A DNA stretch of 28,770 nt from a virus. This document shows positions 1 to 5,993 of this stretch, piece by piece. The DNA lies in the IMG/VR virus record IMGVR_UViG_3300009183_000283, positions 1 to 28,770 of that record; one strand, 5' to 3'. Both the position numbers and the translations under genes were made by a program. The notes under the pieces are model-generated. The model ran no database searches and was not told the origin of the DNA. It worked only from the letters and a program-made list of their open reading frames with translations. How positions within the stretch are numbered: position 1 is the first letter of the stretch; the number at the start of each line of letters is the position of its first letter.

Positions 1-423
1 GTCGTGGACTGCAATCGTGTGCTCTGAATCAAACATTTTTTCTGGCACTTCGGGCAGTTGGTTAATGTACTTGGATTCAACTGAGAATCCAACGCCAGTT
101 CCGCAGAGCAAAATGAACATGGCCTCGTCAAAGGACTTGACGTCGTCCACTGGGAGATACGAGCAATTATAGACGCAAGTATTGTCACGATCGGCACTCT
201 TTCCTGCCGTCATCATGGCACGCATGGACGGCATCAATTCAAGTTTAACAATAGAGTTATATAACTCATTTTTTAATTCTTTATTTTCTGTAATAGCTGG
301 GGTACGACTAAAAATATATTCTACAAATCTTGTTACTGTTTCCGGCCAACTCTCACGACGACCTTTGTCATCTTGGTAACGGGCATAACGGCTGGCGGCA
401 ATGTACTCTTGATACTGGTCCAT
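1..423 (-). CDS. nrdJ: Adenosylcobalamin-dependent (class II) ribonucleoside-triphosphate reductase, N-terminal part
   Basis: Partial gene running off the left edge; 141 N-terminal codons are present without a stop. The enzyme reduces ribonucleotides to deoxyribonucleotides for phage DNA synthesis using a B12 radical. Visible family signatures are SMRAMMTAG, the cysteine-containing NCSYLPVDD and ILLCGTGVGFSVE, typical of the monomeric class II NTP reductase rather than class I NrdA. The catalytic cysteine loop and B12 site lie outside the window. The ATG at 423 follows a terminator hairpin (452-487), so the gene may be expressed by read-through or from a promoter I cannot identify. Family call is from motif recognition; class II is favoured over class I by the motif string. 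Confidence 0.88.
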   Translation of the reverse strand, partial: MDQYQEYIAASRYARYQDDKGRRESWPETVTRFVEYIFSRTPAITENKELKNELYNSIVKLELMPSMRAMMTAGKSADRDNTCVYNCSYLPVDDVKSFDEAMFILLCGTGVGFSVESKYINQLPEVPEKMFDSEHTIAVHD

Positions 424-451
424 TTATTATTCTCTATTGTTATATGGTTGA

Positions 452-487
452 TAAAAAAGGGAGGCCACAGTTTCTATGGACACTCCC
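452..487 (-). terminator. Rho-independent terminator after the SSB gene
   Basis: On the minus strand GGGAG (483-487) pairs with CTCCC (459-463) and an inner CCA/TGG pair extends the stem; a run of six T follows (complement of 453-458). It lies between the SSB stop codon and the reductase start. Confidence 0.6.
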
Positions 488-507
488 CGTACTACAAACT
501 ACAAAAA

Positions 508-1026
508 TTAAACTGCAAAGTCTGCTGCTGCGGAAGTTGTCCCACCAAACTTCTCGCCGTCTTCTAACTTCTGCACGTTGTTTAAACCTGCAGCAATTCC
601 CTTGGAGCCGCTTGTATCGTACGGATACAATGTGATCGAAGCGCGACCATAGCAACCAGAGTAGAACTCGCTGGTGTCAATGATTGGGTTTAAATCAGCG
701 TCAACAATGCCGGGACGCTCGTTAGAGCTGGCGTTAATAAAGTAATGACCTGCATAAGCTGCGTCATCTTTCTCTGCATCACCATCACGCAAACCACCTT
801 TAAGAACCTTAGGAACTGAACCACCCCATGTCGCAGCGTTAGCTACCTTGGTGTCCTCAAATGCTTTCTTAAAACGGTCCACGGTCTCCTTGTCAGACTT
901 AGGGATCAAGATTGAAACTGAATACTTCAGTGTGCCGTTCGGTGTCTCAGCTGGTGCAAACACGTTAGCGTAAGAAAAACGAACTTTACCAGTTACAAAC
1001 TTGGTTTTGATTGATTTTGATGCCAT
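508..1026 (-). CDS. Single-stranded DNA-binding protein, DUF2815 family
   Basis: A 172-residue protein beginning MASKSIKTKFVTGKVRFSY, with the phrase VSILIPKSDKETVDRFKKAFED and the YPYDTSGSKGIAAGLNNVQ block typical of the DUF2815 phage SSB family, an OB-fold group functionally like T7 gp2.5. It should coat single-stranded DNA during replication and recombination. It has a good Shine-Dalgarno (AAGGAA, about 9 nt before ATG). The gene is preceded by a promoter motif at 1084-1105 and a structured 61-nt leader. A DUF2800-type nuclease lies two genes upstream, a pairing often seen in phage replication/recombination modules. Family assignment is recognition from sequence; biochemical role is inferred. 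Confidence 0.82.
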   Translation of the reverse strand: MASKSIKTKFVTGKVRFSYANVFAPAETPNGTLKYSVSILIPKSDKETVDRFKKAFEDTKVANAATWGGSVPKVLKGGLRDGDAEKDDAAYAGHYFINASSNERPGIVDADLNPIIDTSEFYSGCYGRASITLYPYDTSGSKGIAAGLNNVQKLEDGEKFGGTTSAAADFAV

Positions 1027-1051
1027 GATAGTAATTCCTTTTTAACATAAA

Positions 1052-1076
1052 GATTGGACTTCAGTCGGGGCCAATC
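1052..1076 (-). other. Hairpin in the SSB mRNA leader
   Basis: GATTG and CAATC enclose an inner GACT-GA-AGTC stem with a one-sided GCCCC bulge. It lies 26 nt upstream of the SSB start codon, inside the leader predicted from promoter 1084-1105. Possible translational control site or stability element. Confidence 0.5.
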
Positions 1077-1083
1077 TGTCTAC

Positions 1084-1105
1084 CCGTACACATAATAATG
1101 CAAAA
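1084..1105 (-). promoter_or_regulatory. Phage promoter motif, copy a (SSB operon)
   Basis: Minus strand reads TTTTGCATTATTATGTGTAC then GG. Counting G of GCATTATT as 1, the invariant A is position 15 (base 1087) and the invariant G position 17. It gives a predicted 61-nt leader before the SSB start at 1026. A dyad (1121-1137) is centred about 41 bp upstream of the A. Confidence 0.75.
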
Positions 1106-1120
1106 TCTGACTGCCTTTTA

Positions 1121-1137
1121 TTTCACAATGTGAGATA
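1121..1137 (-). promoter_or_regulatory. Putative activator/operator dyad upstream of the SSB promoter
   Basis: TTTCACAATGTGAGATA contains the dyad TCACA-A-TGTGA. A near-identical site (TTTCATATTGTGAGATA) occurs at the same distance upstream of the primase promoter, and a third at 20525. Centre is about -41 relative to the invariant A of promoter a. Confidence 0.6.
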
Positions 1138-1138
1138 G

Positions 1139-1396
1139 TTAGGAGTCATGCAAAATACCTAACTCTGCCATTGCCTCTTGCATTGCCAGTGCCCTTACAA
1201 AGTCGGATAGATACTCCTTCTCATGCAAAATTTCTGGCTCTTCTGATACAACGTCTAGTATATCATCAATTGCATTACGCAACTGCATTACGCTCTCTCG
1301 CTGCCCACTTCCGGGCAACCCTTCAAAATCTTTTACGAATTTATCAATTAAAAATTCTGGTATATCAAACTCTGAACCATAACATTCTACCAGCAT
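1139..1396 (-). CDS. Hypothetical acidic protein, 85 aa
   Basis: Begins MLVECYGSEFDIPEFLIDKF, acidic and predicted largely helical, with no membrane segment or recognisable domain. It lies 10 bp after the small membrane-protein gene and in the same transcription direction, between the DUF2800 nuclease and the SSB, so it is probably co-transcribed with the nuclease from the promoter at 2706-2727. No function is assigned. Confidence 0.7.
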   Translation of the reverse strand: MLVECYGSEFDIPEFLIDKFVKDFEGLPGSGQRESVMQLRNAIDDILDVVSEEPEILHEKEYLSDFVRALAMQEAMAELGILHDS

Positions 1397-1406
1397 TTTA
1401 TATTCC

Positions 1407-1550
1407 CTATTTTGCCACCATCACCAACCCTACGTTGCCCATGGCGTAACCTAAAAACATAATGCCCGTGCCAACACCGCCCTTATAAAACTGGTCACAG
1501 GCGACTATAAAATAAACCACTCCCATCGCGGCAATTAACCATGTACTCAT
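1407..1550 (-). CDS. Small membrane protein, 47 aa
   Basis: Translates as MSTWLIAAMGVVYFIVACDQ followed by a Gly-rich turn and a second hydrophobic stretch, so two predicted transmembrane helices (about 3-18 and 28-46). The ATG overlaps the TGA of the upstream nuclease gene (ATGA), supporting translational coupling. It resembles the tiny inner-membrane proteins common in phage early regions; no specific role can be assigned. Confidence 0.65.
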   Translation of the reverse strand: MSTWLIAAMGVVYFIVACDQFYKGGVGTGIMFLGYAMGNVGLVMVAK

Positions 1551-2683
1551 GCAAAGTCCTCCTTGGCGTCGACCTCTTTGGCCTTAACCAACTTAGGTGA
1601 TCCCTCGGGCTTTTGTACTAGGTCTCCAAGCCACGACACTACCTGACCCTTTGGACCTAACTTTTCTAATACAGAAATAGATTTGAGCTTGGGCGGTTCC
1701 CAAATAACTTCTGGGCTCATACCCTTTTCAACTAATACCGTTGCCGCTAGTTGTGTGTCGCTAATCCTGCGGTGCGTTATTGTTGTGCCTAACTTAAATC
1801 CCGGTGGCACAATGTCTTGTTCTACTGCTCTGGTTAGCGCGTACTCTTCAACATCATTTACCCAAGTCTTTAAGTTTTGGGCTTTGACGAGGACTTCGCT
1901 GACTTCTTCTTGACTGAGGAGGGCCGGAGTTTTGAACTCTTGCTTGGCGAGTTCCGTGTTGTAGTCGCTCCGGGCGCGGCACTGCGCCTTTGCGCGGCAG
2001 AATTGACACCAGTCTCCGGGGAGGAATTCGCCGCTGCCACTCCACGCTTTCTTGGCCTTGGGTTTGACGAAGTAGTTGGCCCAGTCGACCAATTTACTGA
2101 CGGTGGTACCATCGGTACTGATACTGTCAAGTCGGGGCTGATGTATCGTATAACTGACTTCTTTAAGCTCGGGGTATTCGTCTTTGAACTTGGAGTACGC
2201 ACCGAGCGCGTAGAGCCTGAGCTGCGGGTTGTCTTGCGCGTGGATGGGGATGCCCTTTCCGAACTTGAGGTCGATGACGCGAATGGCGTGCTTAGAAAGT
2301 ATAACCACATCGGCTGTACCAAAGCCGTCAGGCACCCAGTCACTGAAGTCCACACGCTGTTCAAATAGTGGGGTATCGCCCTCACCGATTTGGCTACGGA
2401 CATATAGAACGTAGCTATCAACGTGAGCCTCGAAATCGTCGTTGTAGTAGGGTGTTGCCTTGATGATTGCTTCTTCATGCTGATACTCCTCAATTCCAAT
2501 CTGATTGTAATAGTGTCTTAGTTTGGCTTCTGCCAGTGAGTGGGCCATAGTACCCTCTTGACTAAAGTCAAAAGAATTACTACCTCGTTTTTGTTCTGGG
2601 AGTGTGGCCTCTAATTTGGCTGACGGTGTGCAGGATAGCCACCGCTTCGAGCCTGAGGCACTTAAGAGTGCATGAGCTGTCAT
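1547..2683 (-). CDS. DUF2800 family PD-(D/E)XK nuclease with Fe-S cysteines (RecB/Cas4-like)
   Basis: A 378-residue protein. The RecB-type motifs are visible: QEGTMAHSLAE near residues 42-52 (G...H motif), GTADVV with D125, and VIDLKFGKG with D138 and K140, followed by a QLRLYALGA helix. A C-x2-C-x5-C set near residues 223-232 plus an early Cys (about 18) matches the four-cysteine iron-sulfur arrangement of AddB/Cas4-like nucleases. It should degrade or resect DNA in replication/recombination, and is encoded in the same block as the DUF2815 SSB. Preceded by a terminator-promoter cassette (2706-2752). The ribosome binding site is weak (AAAGA). Confidence 0.82.
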   Translation of the reverse strand: MTAHALLSASGSKRWLSCTPSAKLEATLPEQKRGSNSFDFSQEGTMAHSLAEAKLRHYYNQIGIEEYQHEEAIIKATPYYNDDFEAHVDSYVLYVRSQIGEGDTPLFEQRVDFSDWVPDGFGTADVVILSKHAIRVIDLKFGKGIPIHAQDNPQLRLYALGAYSKFKDEYPELKEVSYTIHQPRLDSISTDGTTVSKLVDWANYFVKPKAKKAWSGSGEFLPGDWCQFCRAKAQCRARSDYNTELAKQEFKTPALLSQEEVSEVLVKAQNLKTWVNDVEEYALTRAVEQDIVPPGFKLGTTITHRRISDTQLAATVLVEKGMSPEVIWEPPKLKSISVLEKLGPKGQVVSWLGDLVQKPEGSPKLVKAKEVDAKEDFA

Positions 2684-2705
2684 CTTTGTCTTTCAAGTCT
2701 GTTTA

Positions 2706-2727
2706 TCGTACATACAATAATGCAAAA
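2706..2727 (-). promoter_or_regulatory. Phage promoter motif, copy b (nuclease operon)
   Basis: Minus strand reads TTTTGCATTATTGTATGTAC then GA. The invariant A is base 2709, giving a 26-nt leader before the nuclease ATG at 2683. The T-run at the motif's upstream edge is shared with the terminator hairpin at 2724-2752. Confidence 0.78.
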
Positions 2728-2752
2728 AGCGAGCCATTTAGACTCGCTTTTT
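2724..2752. terminator. Bidirectional hairpin terminator
   Basis: AAAAAGCGAG (2724-2733) and CTCGCTTTTT (2743-2752) form a 10 bp stem with a 9-nt loop, T-tracts on both strands. On the minus strand it ends the small-terminase operon directly before promoter b. Confidence 0.75.
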
Positions 2753-2776
2753 TGTGTTTATTGCAAAAATAAATAG

Positions 2777-3163
2777 TTAAGTCTTTAGGGCGGCGAGCAG
2801 TTCATTAATCTCTTTTTGATAATCAACCTTAATTTCTGCTTTTAAATCAATTTTTGTTTCGCGTGTTTCGCGGTAGTCTTGTTGAAACTGGCCACGTAGG
2901 GCAATCTCCACCAAGCGGCTGTTAAAGTTTTTATTCTCAACGTTAGCTAGTAGCTGTGTTTCCCAGTACGACTGGGCGTGCACCAAGGCAATTTCTAAAG
3001 CCTCACCAAAGTCAGGATATTTTTTCTTCCATGTCTCTGCAGTTGTTTTGGAGATACCAAGTTGGCTCCACATCATTTTTTGAGAAGCGCCTTCCTTGCC
3101 CATGGCAATCATCTGATCGCACATAGCTGGTTCAAACTTAGGTACTAGCTTTTTAGTTGCCAC
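2777..3163 (-). CDS. terS: Terminase small subunit (putative)
   Basis: A 128-residue protein with an N-terminal helix-turn-helix-like segment (KEGASQKMMWSQLGISKTTA, then ETWKKKYPDF) followed by helical HAQSYWETQLLANVENKNFN and RLVEIALRGQF, and a charged coiled C-terminus. This is the layout of phage small terminases, which recognise the packaging site and load the large subunit. It overlaps the preceding DUF6321 gene by 11 bp. It is encoded on the strand opposite to the large terminase and about 19 kb away. A generic HTH DNA-binding protein is the alternative. Confidence 0.72.
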   Translation of the reverse strand: MATKKLVPKFEPAMCDQMIAMGKEGASQKMMWSQLGISKTTAETWKKKYPDFGEALEIALVHAQSYWETQLLANVENKNFNSRLVEIALRGQFQQDYRETRETKIDLKAEIKVDYQKEINELLAALKT

Positions 3164-3419
3164 ATTTCCACCTTTTTAGTGCCGCGGCTTTGCGGGTTGG
3201 TTTACCATTCTCGTCCTTCATCGGACCTTTAACGCCACTCATACGAGCGCAGAATGAGTCCTTACGTGCACCACCTTCTGGCTGTGGTGCCTTTAAATTT
3301 GATCCGGTCGCGGCATTATACTTAGCCCGACCTTTTGCCGTTAAGCCTGCGCCCTGTGACGCCGGTAATTTTTCACCGCGCCCAATTGCAAGGGATGGAG
3401 CTTTTTTCTTTGTTGCCAT
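3153..3419 (-). CDS. DUF6321-like conserved phage protein, 88 aa
   Basis: Basic protein with the recognisable strings GLTAKGRAKYNAATGSNLKA, PEGGARKDSFCARMSGVKGP and a C-terminal RKAAALKRWKC. I recognise this as the DUF6321 type of short phage proteins, function unknown; its charge suggests nucleic-acid or capsid association. Its ATG shares one base with the stop of the upstream 49-aa gene (TAATG) and its end overlaps terS, so the three are translated together. Confidence 0.75.
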   Translation of the reverse strand: MATKKKAPSLAIGRGEKLPASQGAGLTAKGRAKYNAATGSNLKAPQPEGGARKDSFCARMSGVKGPMKDENGKPTRKAAALKRWKCGN

Positions 3420-3568
3420 TATTTCTTAGCGGTCTTTGCAGATTGTTTAAATGCGTCTGCAGTAGGAGCACCCTTGGCGCCGGGCTTACGCATCTTTTCG
3501 CCTGAGCCCGCTGCGATACGTTCTCTCTTTTTTTGGATATTTGCGTACAAACCGGGTTTAGCTGCCAT
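3419..3568 (-). CDS. Small basic phage protein, 49 aa
   Basis: Starts MAAKPGLYANIQKKRERIAA, continues GSGEKMRKPGAKGAPTADAF and ends in a Lys-rich tail. The GSGEKMRKPG phrase resembles one in the neighbouring DUF6321 protein (IGRGEKLP), and such pairs occur together in other phages. Strong coupling to the next gene through TAATG. Shine-Dalgarno AGGAA lies about 14 nt upstream of ATG, and a 14-bp direct repeat brackets the start region. Function unknown. Confidence 0.65.
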   Translation of the reverse strand: MAAKPGLYANIQKKRERIAAGSGEKMRKPGAKGAPTADAFKQSAKTAKK

Positions 3569-3601
3569 GATTGTAAAGTTTTCCTAAATGATTGTAAAGT
3601 T
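3567..3601. repeat. 14-bp direct repeat, 21 bp apart
   Basis: ATGATTGTAAAGTT occurs at 3567-3580 and 3588-3601. The 21 bp period equals two helical turns. It overlaps the start codon of the 49-aa gene; could be an operator or a chance duplication. Confidence 0.5.
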
Positions 3602-3619
3602 CTAGGGCTTCCACCTAGA
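3601..3619 (-). terminator. Short hairpin between genes
   Basis: TCTAGG (3601-3606) pairs with CCTAGA (3614-3619), loop of 7. The following minus-strand sequence ACTTTAC is only weakly T-rich, so termination is uncertain. Confidence 0.3.
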
Positions 3620-3662
3620 CCCTCTTCGCTTTAGCGCCTGCGAGTCCAAGGCGACTAATTGT

Positions 3663-3923
3663 TTAGAATATGACTGAAACGCCTGCCAATTTCTTAGCCA
3701 CGGTTGCTAGTTCTTTGGTTGTCTGGCCGCTGATAAAGGTATTGATTTCAATGGCCTTGTCAATGATCTCTTCAGTTGTTGGGAACTTTGGAGCCAGATC
3801 AGCTGCTTCTTTAGACGTCTTGTTGATCACTTCCCACGCCGCCAAGTTGGCTTCGTGCTGCTTGACCATGAGGTCTTTAGCTGTGTTAAAAATGGAAAAG
3901 CGTAGTTCAAATGGGTTCATCAT
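3663..3923 (-). CDS. Hypothetical helical phage protein, 86 aa
   Basis: Begins MMNPFELRFSIFNTAKDLMV, an amphipathic helix-rich protein ending KKLAGVSVIF. The pattern of alternating helices is loosely like phasins, but I would not assign that. First gene after promoter copy c, with a 122-nt structured leader, and so possibly specifically regulated. Two adjacent ATGs are possible starts (3923 or 3920); AGGAAATTACA precedes them. The frame after its TAA remains coding-like for 14 codons (see findings). Confidence 0.7.
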   Translation of the reverse strand: MMNPFELRFSIFNTAKDLMVKQHEANLAAWEVINKTSKEAADLAPKFPTTEEIIDKAIEINTFISGQTTKELATVAKKLAGVSVIF

Positions 3924-3958
3924 TGTAATTTCCTATGTATGTTGTGTGTGATGTGTAT

Positions 3959-4013
3959 AAAAAATGCCGGATTCTATGCAGGTGCCCGGCAACCTGTGGC
4001 TTTATTTACAGCC
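3959..4013 (-). promoter_or_regulatory. Attenuator-like leader with mutually exclusive hairpins
   Basis: On the minus strand, TGCCGG (3986-3991) pairs with CCGGCA (3965-3970) and is followed by TTTTTT: a terminator within the leader. Just upstream CAGGT (3992-3996) can pair with ACCTG (3979-3983), which traps the 5' arm TGCCGG in its loop. A further GGCT/AGCC stem lies at 3998-4013. The arrangement is that of an attenuator. Confidence 0.45.
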
Positions 4014-4021
4014 TAGGGGGA

Positions 4022-4073
4022 TTGGAGCGTCTCCCGACGTGTCCTATATACAATAATGCAAATAACGCTCCAA
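4022..4073. repeat. 9-bp inverted repeat bracketing promoter c
   Basis: TTGGAGCGT (4022-4030) and ACGCTCCAA (4065-4073) flank the promoter motif. As RNA or cruciform this would place the whole promoter in a loop of 34 nt; it may also end the upstream operon. Confidence 0.5.
4042..4063 (-). promoter_or_regulatory. Phage promoter motif, copy c
   Basis: Minus strand reads ATTTGCATTATTGTATATAG then GA; invariant A at 4045, 122 nt before the start of the 86-aa gene. Confidence 0.72.
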
Positions 4074-4081
4074 ATCCGCCC

Positions 4082-4327
4082 CTACTCGTCACCCGGGATA
4101 ATAATCTTCCTAATGGGCTTTTCTTCAGCCTTTTTATCACTTTCCATCTTTTTTCTGATCATGGGCATCATGTCATTAACAAACTGCTTAGTCATGGCCT
4201 CTGCCAGCATGCGGTGCTTCATTTCCTGCTCTTCTGTTATCTTGGCAGTCTTTTCATCAACCGCCTTTTGAATGTCAACACTAAAGCCGCGGTGCCTTAA
4301 AAAGTTACGTATGAAGTTATCTGTCAA
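4082..4327 (-). CDS. Hypothetical charged protein, 81 aa
   Basis: Begins MTDNFIRNFLRHRGFSVDIQ; predicted helical and Met/Lys/Glu-rich, with a short C-terminal IRKIIIPGDE. No domain recognised. Last gene of a run of ATGA-coupled genes that starts with the gene at 5975; it overlaps its upstream neighbour by 4 bp. Its end is followed by the inverted repeat around promoter c. Confidence 0.68.
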   Translation of the reverse strand: MTDNFIRNFLRHRGFSVDIQKAVDEKTAKITEEQEMKHRMLAEAMTKQFVNDMMPMIRKKMESDKKAEEKPIRKIIIPGDE

Positions 4328-4566
4328 TTCTTTTCCTCCAAATCTTTCGGTACTCCGTCAGCGTTGAGCACGGCCTCTAGTCCAGCTTTTGCCTTTTCAA
4401 CTTGCGGTAGTGCCTGCATTTGAATGGCGTTGATAAAGTTTACCAAGGTTACCGCGGGTACTTGAATTGGCATATTCAAAATGTTTAACAGCGCATTTAT
4501 TTCTTTTACTGAAAACTCTAACGTAACCACAAAATCATCTAATGCCGCTTCTACTTTTTCTTTCAT
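4324..4566 (-). CDS. Conserved small phage protein, 80 aa
   Basis: Starts MKEKVEAALDDFVVTLEFSV, with KEINALLNILNMPIQVPAVT and a helical end (QVEKAKAGLEAVLNADG). I recognise the general pattern from many phage genomes near structural or replication genes, but no function is established to my knowledge. Four-base overlaps at both ends tie it to its neighbours. Confidence 0.7.
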   Translation of the reverse strand: MKEKVEAALDDFVVTLEFSVKEINALLNILNMPIQVPAVTLVNFINAIQMQALPQVEKAKAGLEAVLNADGVPKDLEEKN

Positions 4567-4874
4567 TTTTTACTTCCTTTCTTCTTTTTGTTTAAATAGG
4601 CTTCTACATCGCCAAACATATCATCTCTTACTGCTAACTTCTTTGGATCGGTACAGTACTGGTTTAATTCAAACACCCTGCAGTGCATATCTTGAAGATG
4701 CCAAATACGCATGTCATGCAACACCTTTAAGCCTAACAGAGCGTTAGCTATTTCATCTTCTGTCATCGGTATAGAAACATCACCATGGTACCTGAAGAAT
4801 AGCTCTAAGTCATCACTGGTCTGCCACACTTGTTGTATTGCGTTTTCTAAATCACCAGCTGTATATTTTTTCAT
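4563..4874 (-). CDS. Hypothetical protein, 103 aa
   Basis: Begins MKKYTAGDLENAIQQVWQTS and ends in a Lys-rich tail (KKKKGSKK). It contains a HDMRIWHLQDMHCRVFELNQ segment that looks helical. No known domain recognised. Coupled by 4-bp overlaps on both sides. The basic tail hints at nucleic-acid contact, which is only inference. Confidence 0.7.
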   Translation of the reverse strand: MKKYTAGDLENAIQQVWQTSDDLELFFRYHGDVSIPMTEDEIANALLGLKVLHDMRIWHLQDMHCRVFELNQYCTDPKKLAVRDDMFGDVEAYLNKKKKGSKK

Positions 4875-5089
4875 TTTTTCTTTTTAGCCTTTTTAATTTC
4901 TTTATCAAAGTCAACACTGTACCAACCACCAACTAACTTAATTGCTGGTAATAGTTCTTTCCAAGAGGCAACATCATCTTCATGCCAGCTATCTCCATCT
5001 TTTAACATCTTAGATACTGATACGTAGCTTTCTGCTAAATTAACTACTGTAATATCATCTGTAAAATCATCTTCAAGTTCTAATATCAT
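4871..5089 (-). CDS. Hypothetical protein, 72 aa
   Basis: Acidic N-terminal part (MILELEDDFTDDITVVNLAE) and a basic end (KKAKKKK), with a WHEDDVASWKELLPAIKLVG segment between. No known domain. It overlaps the genes on both sides by 4 bp in the same operon; in pattern it resembles a small accessory protein. Confidence 0.65.
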   Translation of the reverse strand: MILELEDDFTDDITVVNLAESYVSVSKMLKDGDSWHEDDVASWKELLPAIKLVGGWYSVDFDKEIKKAKKKK

Positions 5090-5274
5090 GTCTGTACTCT
5101 TTCATTAAAGGGCATACATTGGGCCGCGGCCAAGGTTACATCAGGGTTAAATTTATTAGCTAAAAATTCTTGTTTAACTGCGTTACATTTGTTTTCTGTA
5201 ACAGGTTCTTTGCTAGTAAAAAATGTACAGGCATTGGCCATACAGATCACGCTTACAAATATAAATGAGCTCAT
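5086..5274 (-). CDS. Small exported protein or lipoprotein, 62 aa
   Basis: The ATG at 5274 is chosen because it overlaps the upstream stop (ATGA) and has AAGGAG 8 nt before it; a GTG nine bases upstream is in frame but has no such signal. The product starts MSSFIFVSVICMANACTFFT: a signal peptide ending A-N-A just before a cysteine, possibly a weak lipobox. Two more cysteines follow in the mature part. Likely periplasmic or lipid-anchored; role unknown, spanin-like or exclusion functions possible but unproven. Confidence 0.62.
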   Translation of the reverse strand: MSSFIFVSVICMANACTFFTSKEPVTENKCNAVKQEFLANKFNPDVTLAAAQCMPFNERVQT

Positions 5275-5492
5275 CTTCCACACTCCTTATCAGCTTGACG
5301 CTTGGCAATTTCGCGCTGGATATACCAGACTGCCTTGTTTAAATCCTCGACGGCGTCTTTTTTTAAATCACAACGCCAAATATACTTTAACGCGTTACCA
5401 AGGTTAAAGCTCATGTGCTCTGTAATCTGAATACACTCAACACCGGATGGGTGGTCGGTGTAATGCTTAGGACGGTTGACTGGATCGTGCAT
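5271..5492 (-). CDS. DUF3310 family protein
   Basis: A 73-residue protein with the family hallmarks: N-terminal DPVNRPKHYTDHPSGVECIQ, then NLGNALKYIWRC and DLNKAVWYIQREI. DUF3310 is common in tailed phages and is often labelled nucleotide kinase without proof. AGGAG lies 8 nt before the ATG. It sits in the middle of the coupled operon 4082-5975 and overlaps both neighbours. Confidence 0.88.
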   Translation of the reverse strand: MHDPVNRPKHYTDHPSGVECIQITEHMSFNLGNALKYIWRCDLKKDAVEDLNKAVWYIQREIAKRQADKECGR

Positions 5493-5661
5493 GTCTCATC
5501 TCCTGTAATTCTTTTTCCATGGCCCTAGTTTCTTCAACAGATTCACATACCCAGACACCAATCAAATCCTTGTACATACTCATGTCAATATCTTCCACAC
5601 CGGCAATAGTTTCCATAACGTAATTGCCCTTGATGCGATGTTCAACAATAAAAGTGCTCAT
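5467..5661 (-). CDS. Hypothetical protein, 64 aa
   Basis: Starts MSTFIVEHRIKGNYVMETIA and ends in a helix with EETRAMEKELQEM. No domain recognised. Its ATG overlaps the stop of the gene at 5658-5975, and its end overlaps the DUF3310 gene by 26 bp. Confidence 0.66.
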   Translation of the reverse strand: MSTFIVEHRIKGNYVMETIAGVEDIDMSMYKDLIGVWVCESVEETRAMEKELQEMRHARSSQPS

Positions 5662-5975
5662 AGCTGCAGTTCCTTTTTAATAAACTCGACACCCTTAGAA
5701 AAGTGGTATCTCCAATATTTTTCTGTTACCCCAACGTCTACATAATTTAAACCATCTAAAAATGCTTCAACTACAAACTGTTGTTTTTGCGGCATCTTTT
5801 CGTTAATTAACCGTTTAATATCAATAATGTCTTCCGGGTCCCAAGGAAGCCAACCCTCAACAATTTGAGAAGATACTGTATCCATGTCATCTTGCTCGAT
5901 TGGATCAATATCCTCGTCGGATAATCGGGGCGCGACAGCGCATACTTTGTGCTTTGTTTTAGTTTTTAGCTTCAT
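5658..5975 (-). CDS. Hypothetical protein, 105 aa, predicted leaderless mRNA
   Basis: Begins MKLKTKTKHKVCAVAPRLSD, then an acidic segment and a C-terminal part (QKQQFVVEAFLDGLNYVDVG) that could be a helix-turn-helix-like fold, followed by TEKYWRYHFSKGVEFIKKEL. This resembles sigma/regulatory C-terminal helices only weakly. The A of its ATG (5975) is exactly the invariant A of promoter copy d, and there is no Shine-Dalgarno, so the transcript is predicted to begin at the start codon. An internal Met (about residue 31) is the alternative start. Confidence 0.7.
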   Translation of the reverse strand: MKLKTKTKHKVCAVAPRLSDEDIDPIEQDDMDTVSSQIVEGWLPWDPEDIIDIKRLINEKMPQKQQFVVEAFLDGLNYVDVGVTEKYWRYHFSKGVEFIKKELQL

Positions 5976-5993
5976 GCTTATAATAATGCAAAA
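5972..5993 (-). promoter_or_regulatory. Phage promoter motif, copy d
   Basis: Minus strand reads TTTTGCATTATTATAAGCAT then GA. The motif overlaps the last codons of the helicase gene (NFALL, stop) and its invariant A is the A of the next gene's ATG. Confidence 0.72.

Noticed and set aside
1870-2499. 209-codon minus-strand ORF and the overlapping plus-strand ORF at 1877-2368
   Set aside because: Shadows of the DUF2800 nuclease in other frames; Ser/Thr/Arg-rich product without domain.
3601-3662. tRNA-like fold in the short intergenic region
   Set aside because: Stems exist but no acceptor stem, anticodon loop or T-loop consensus.
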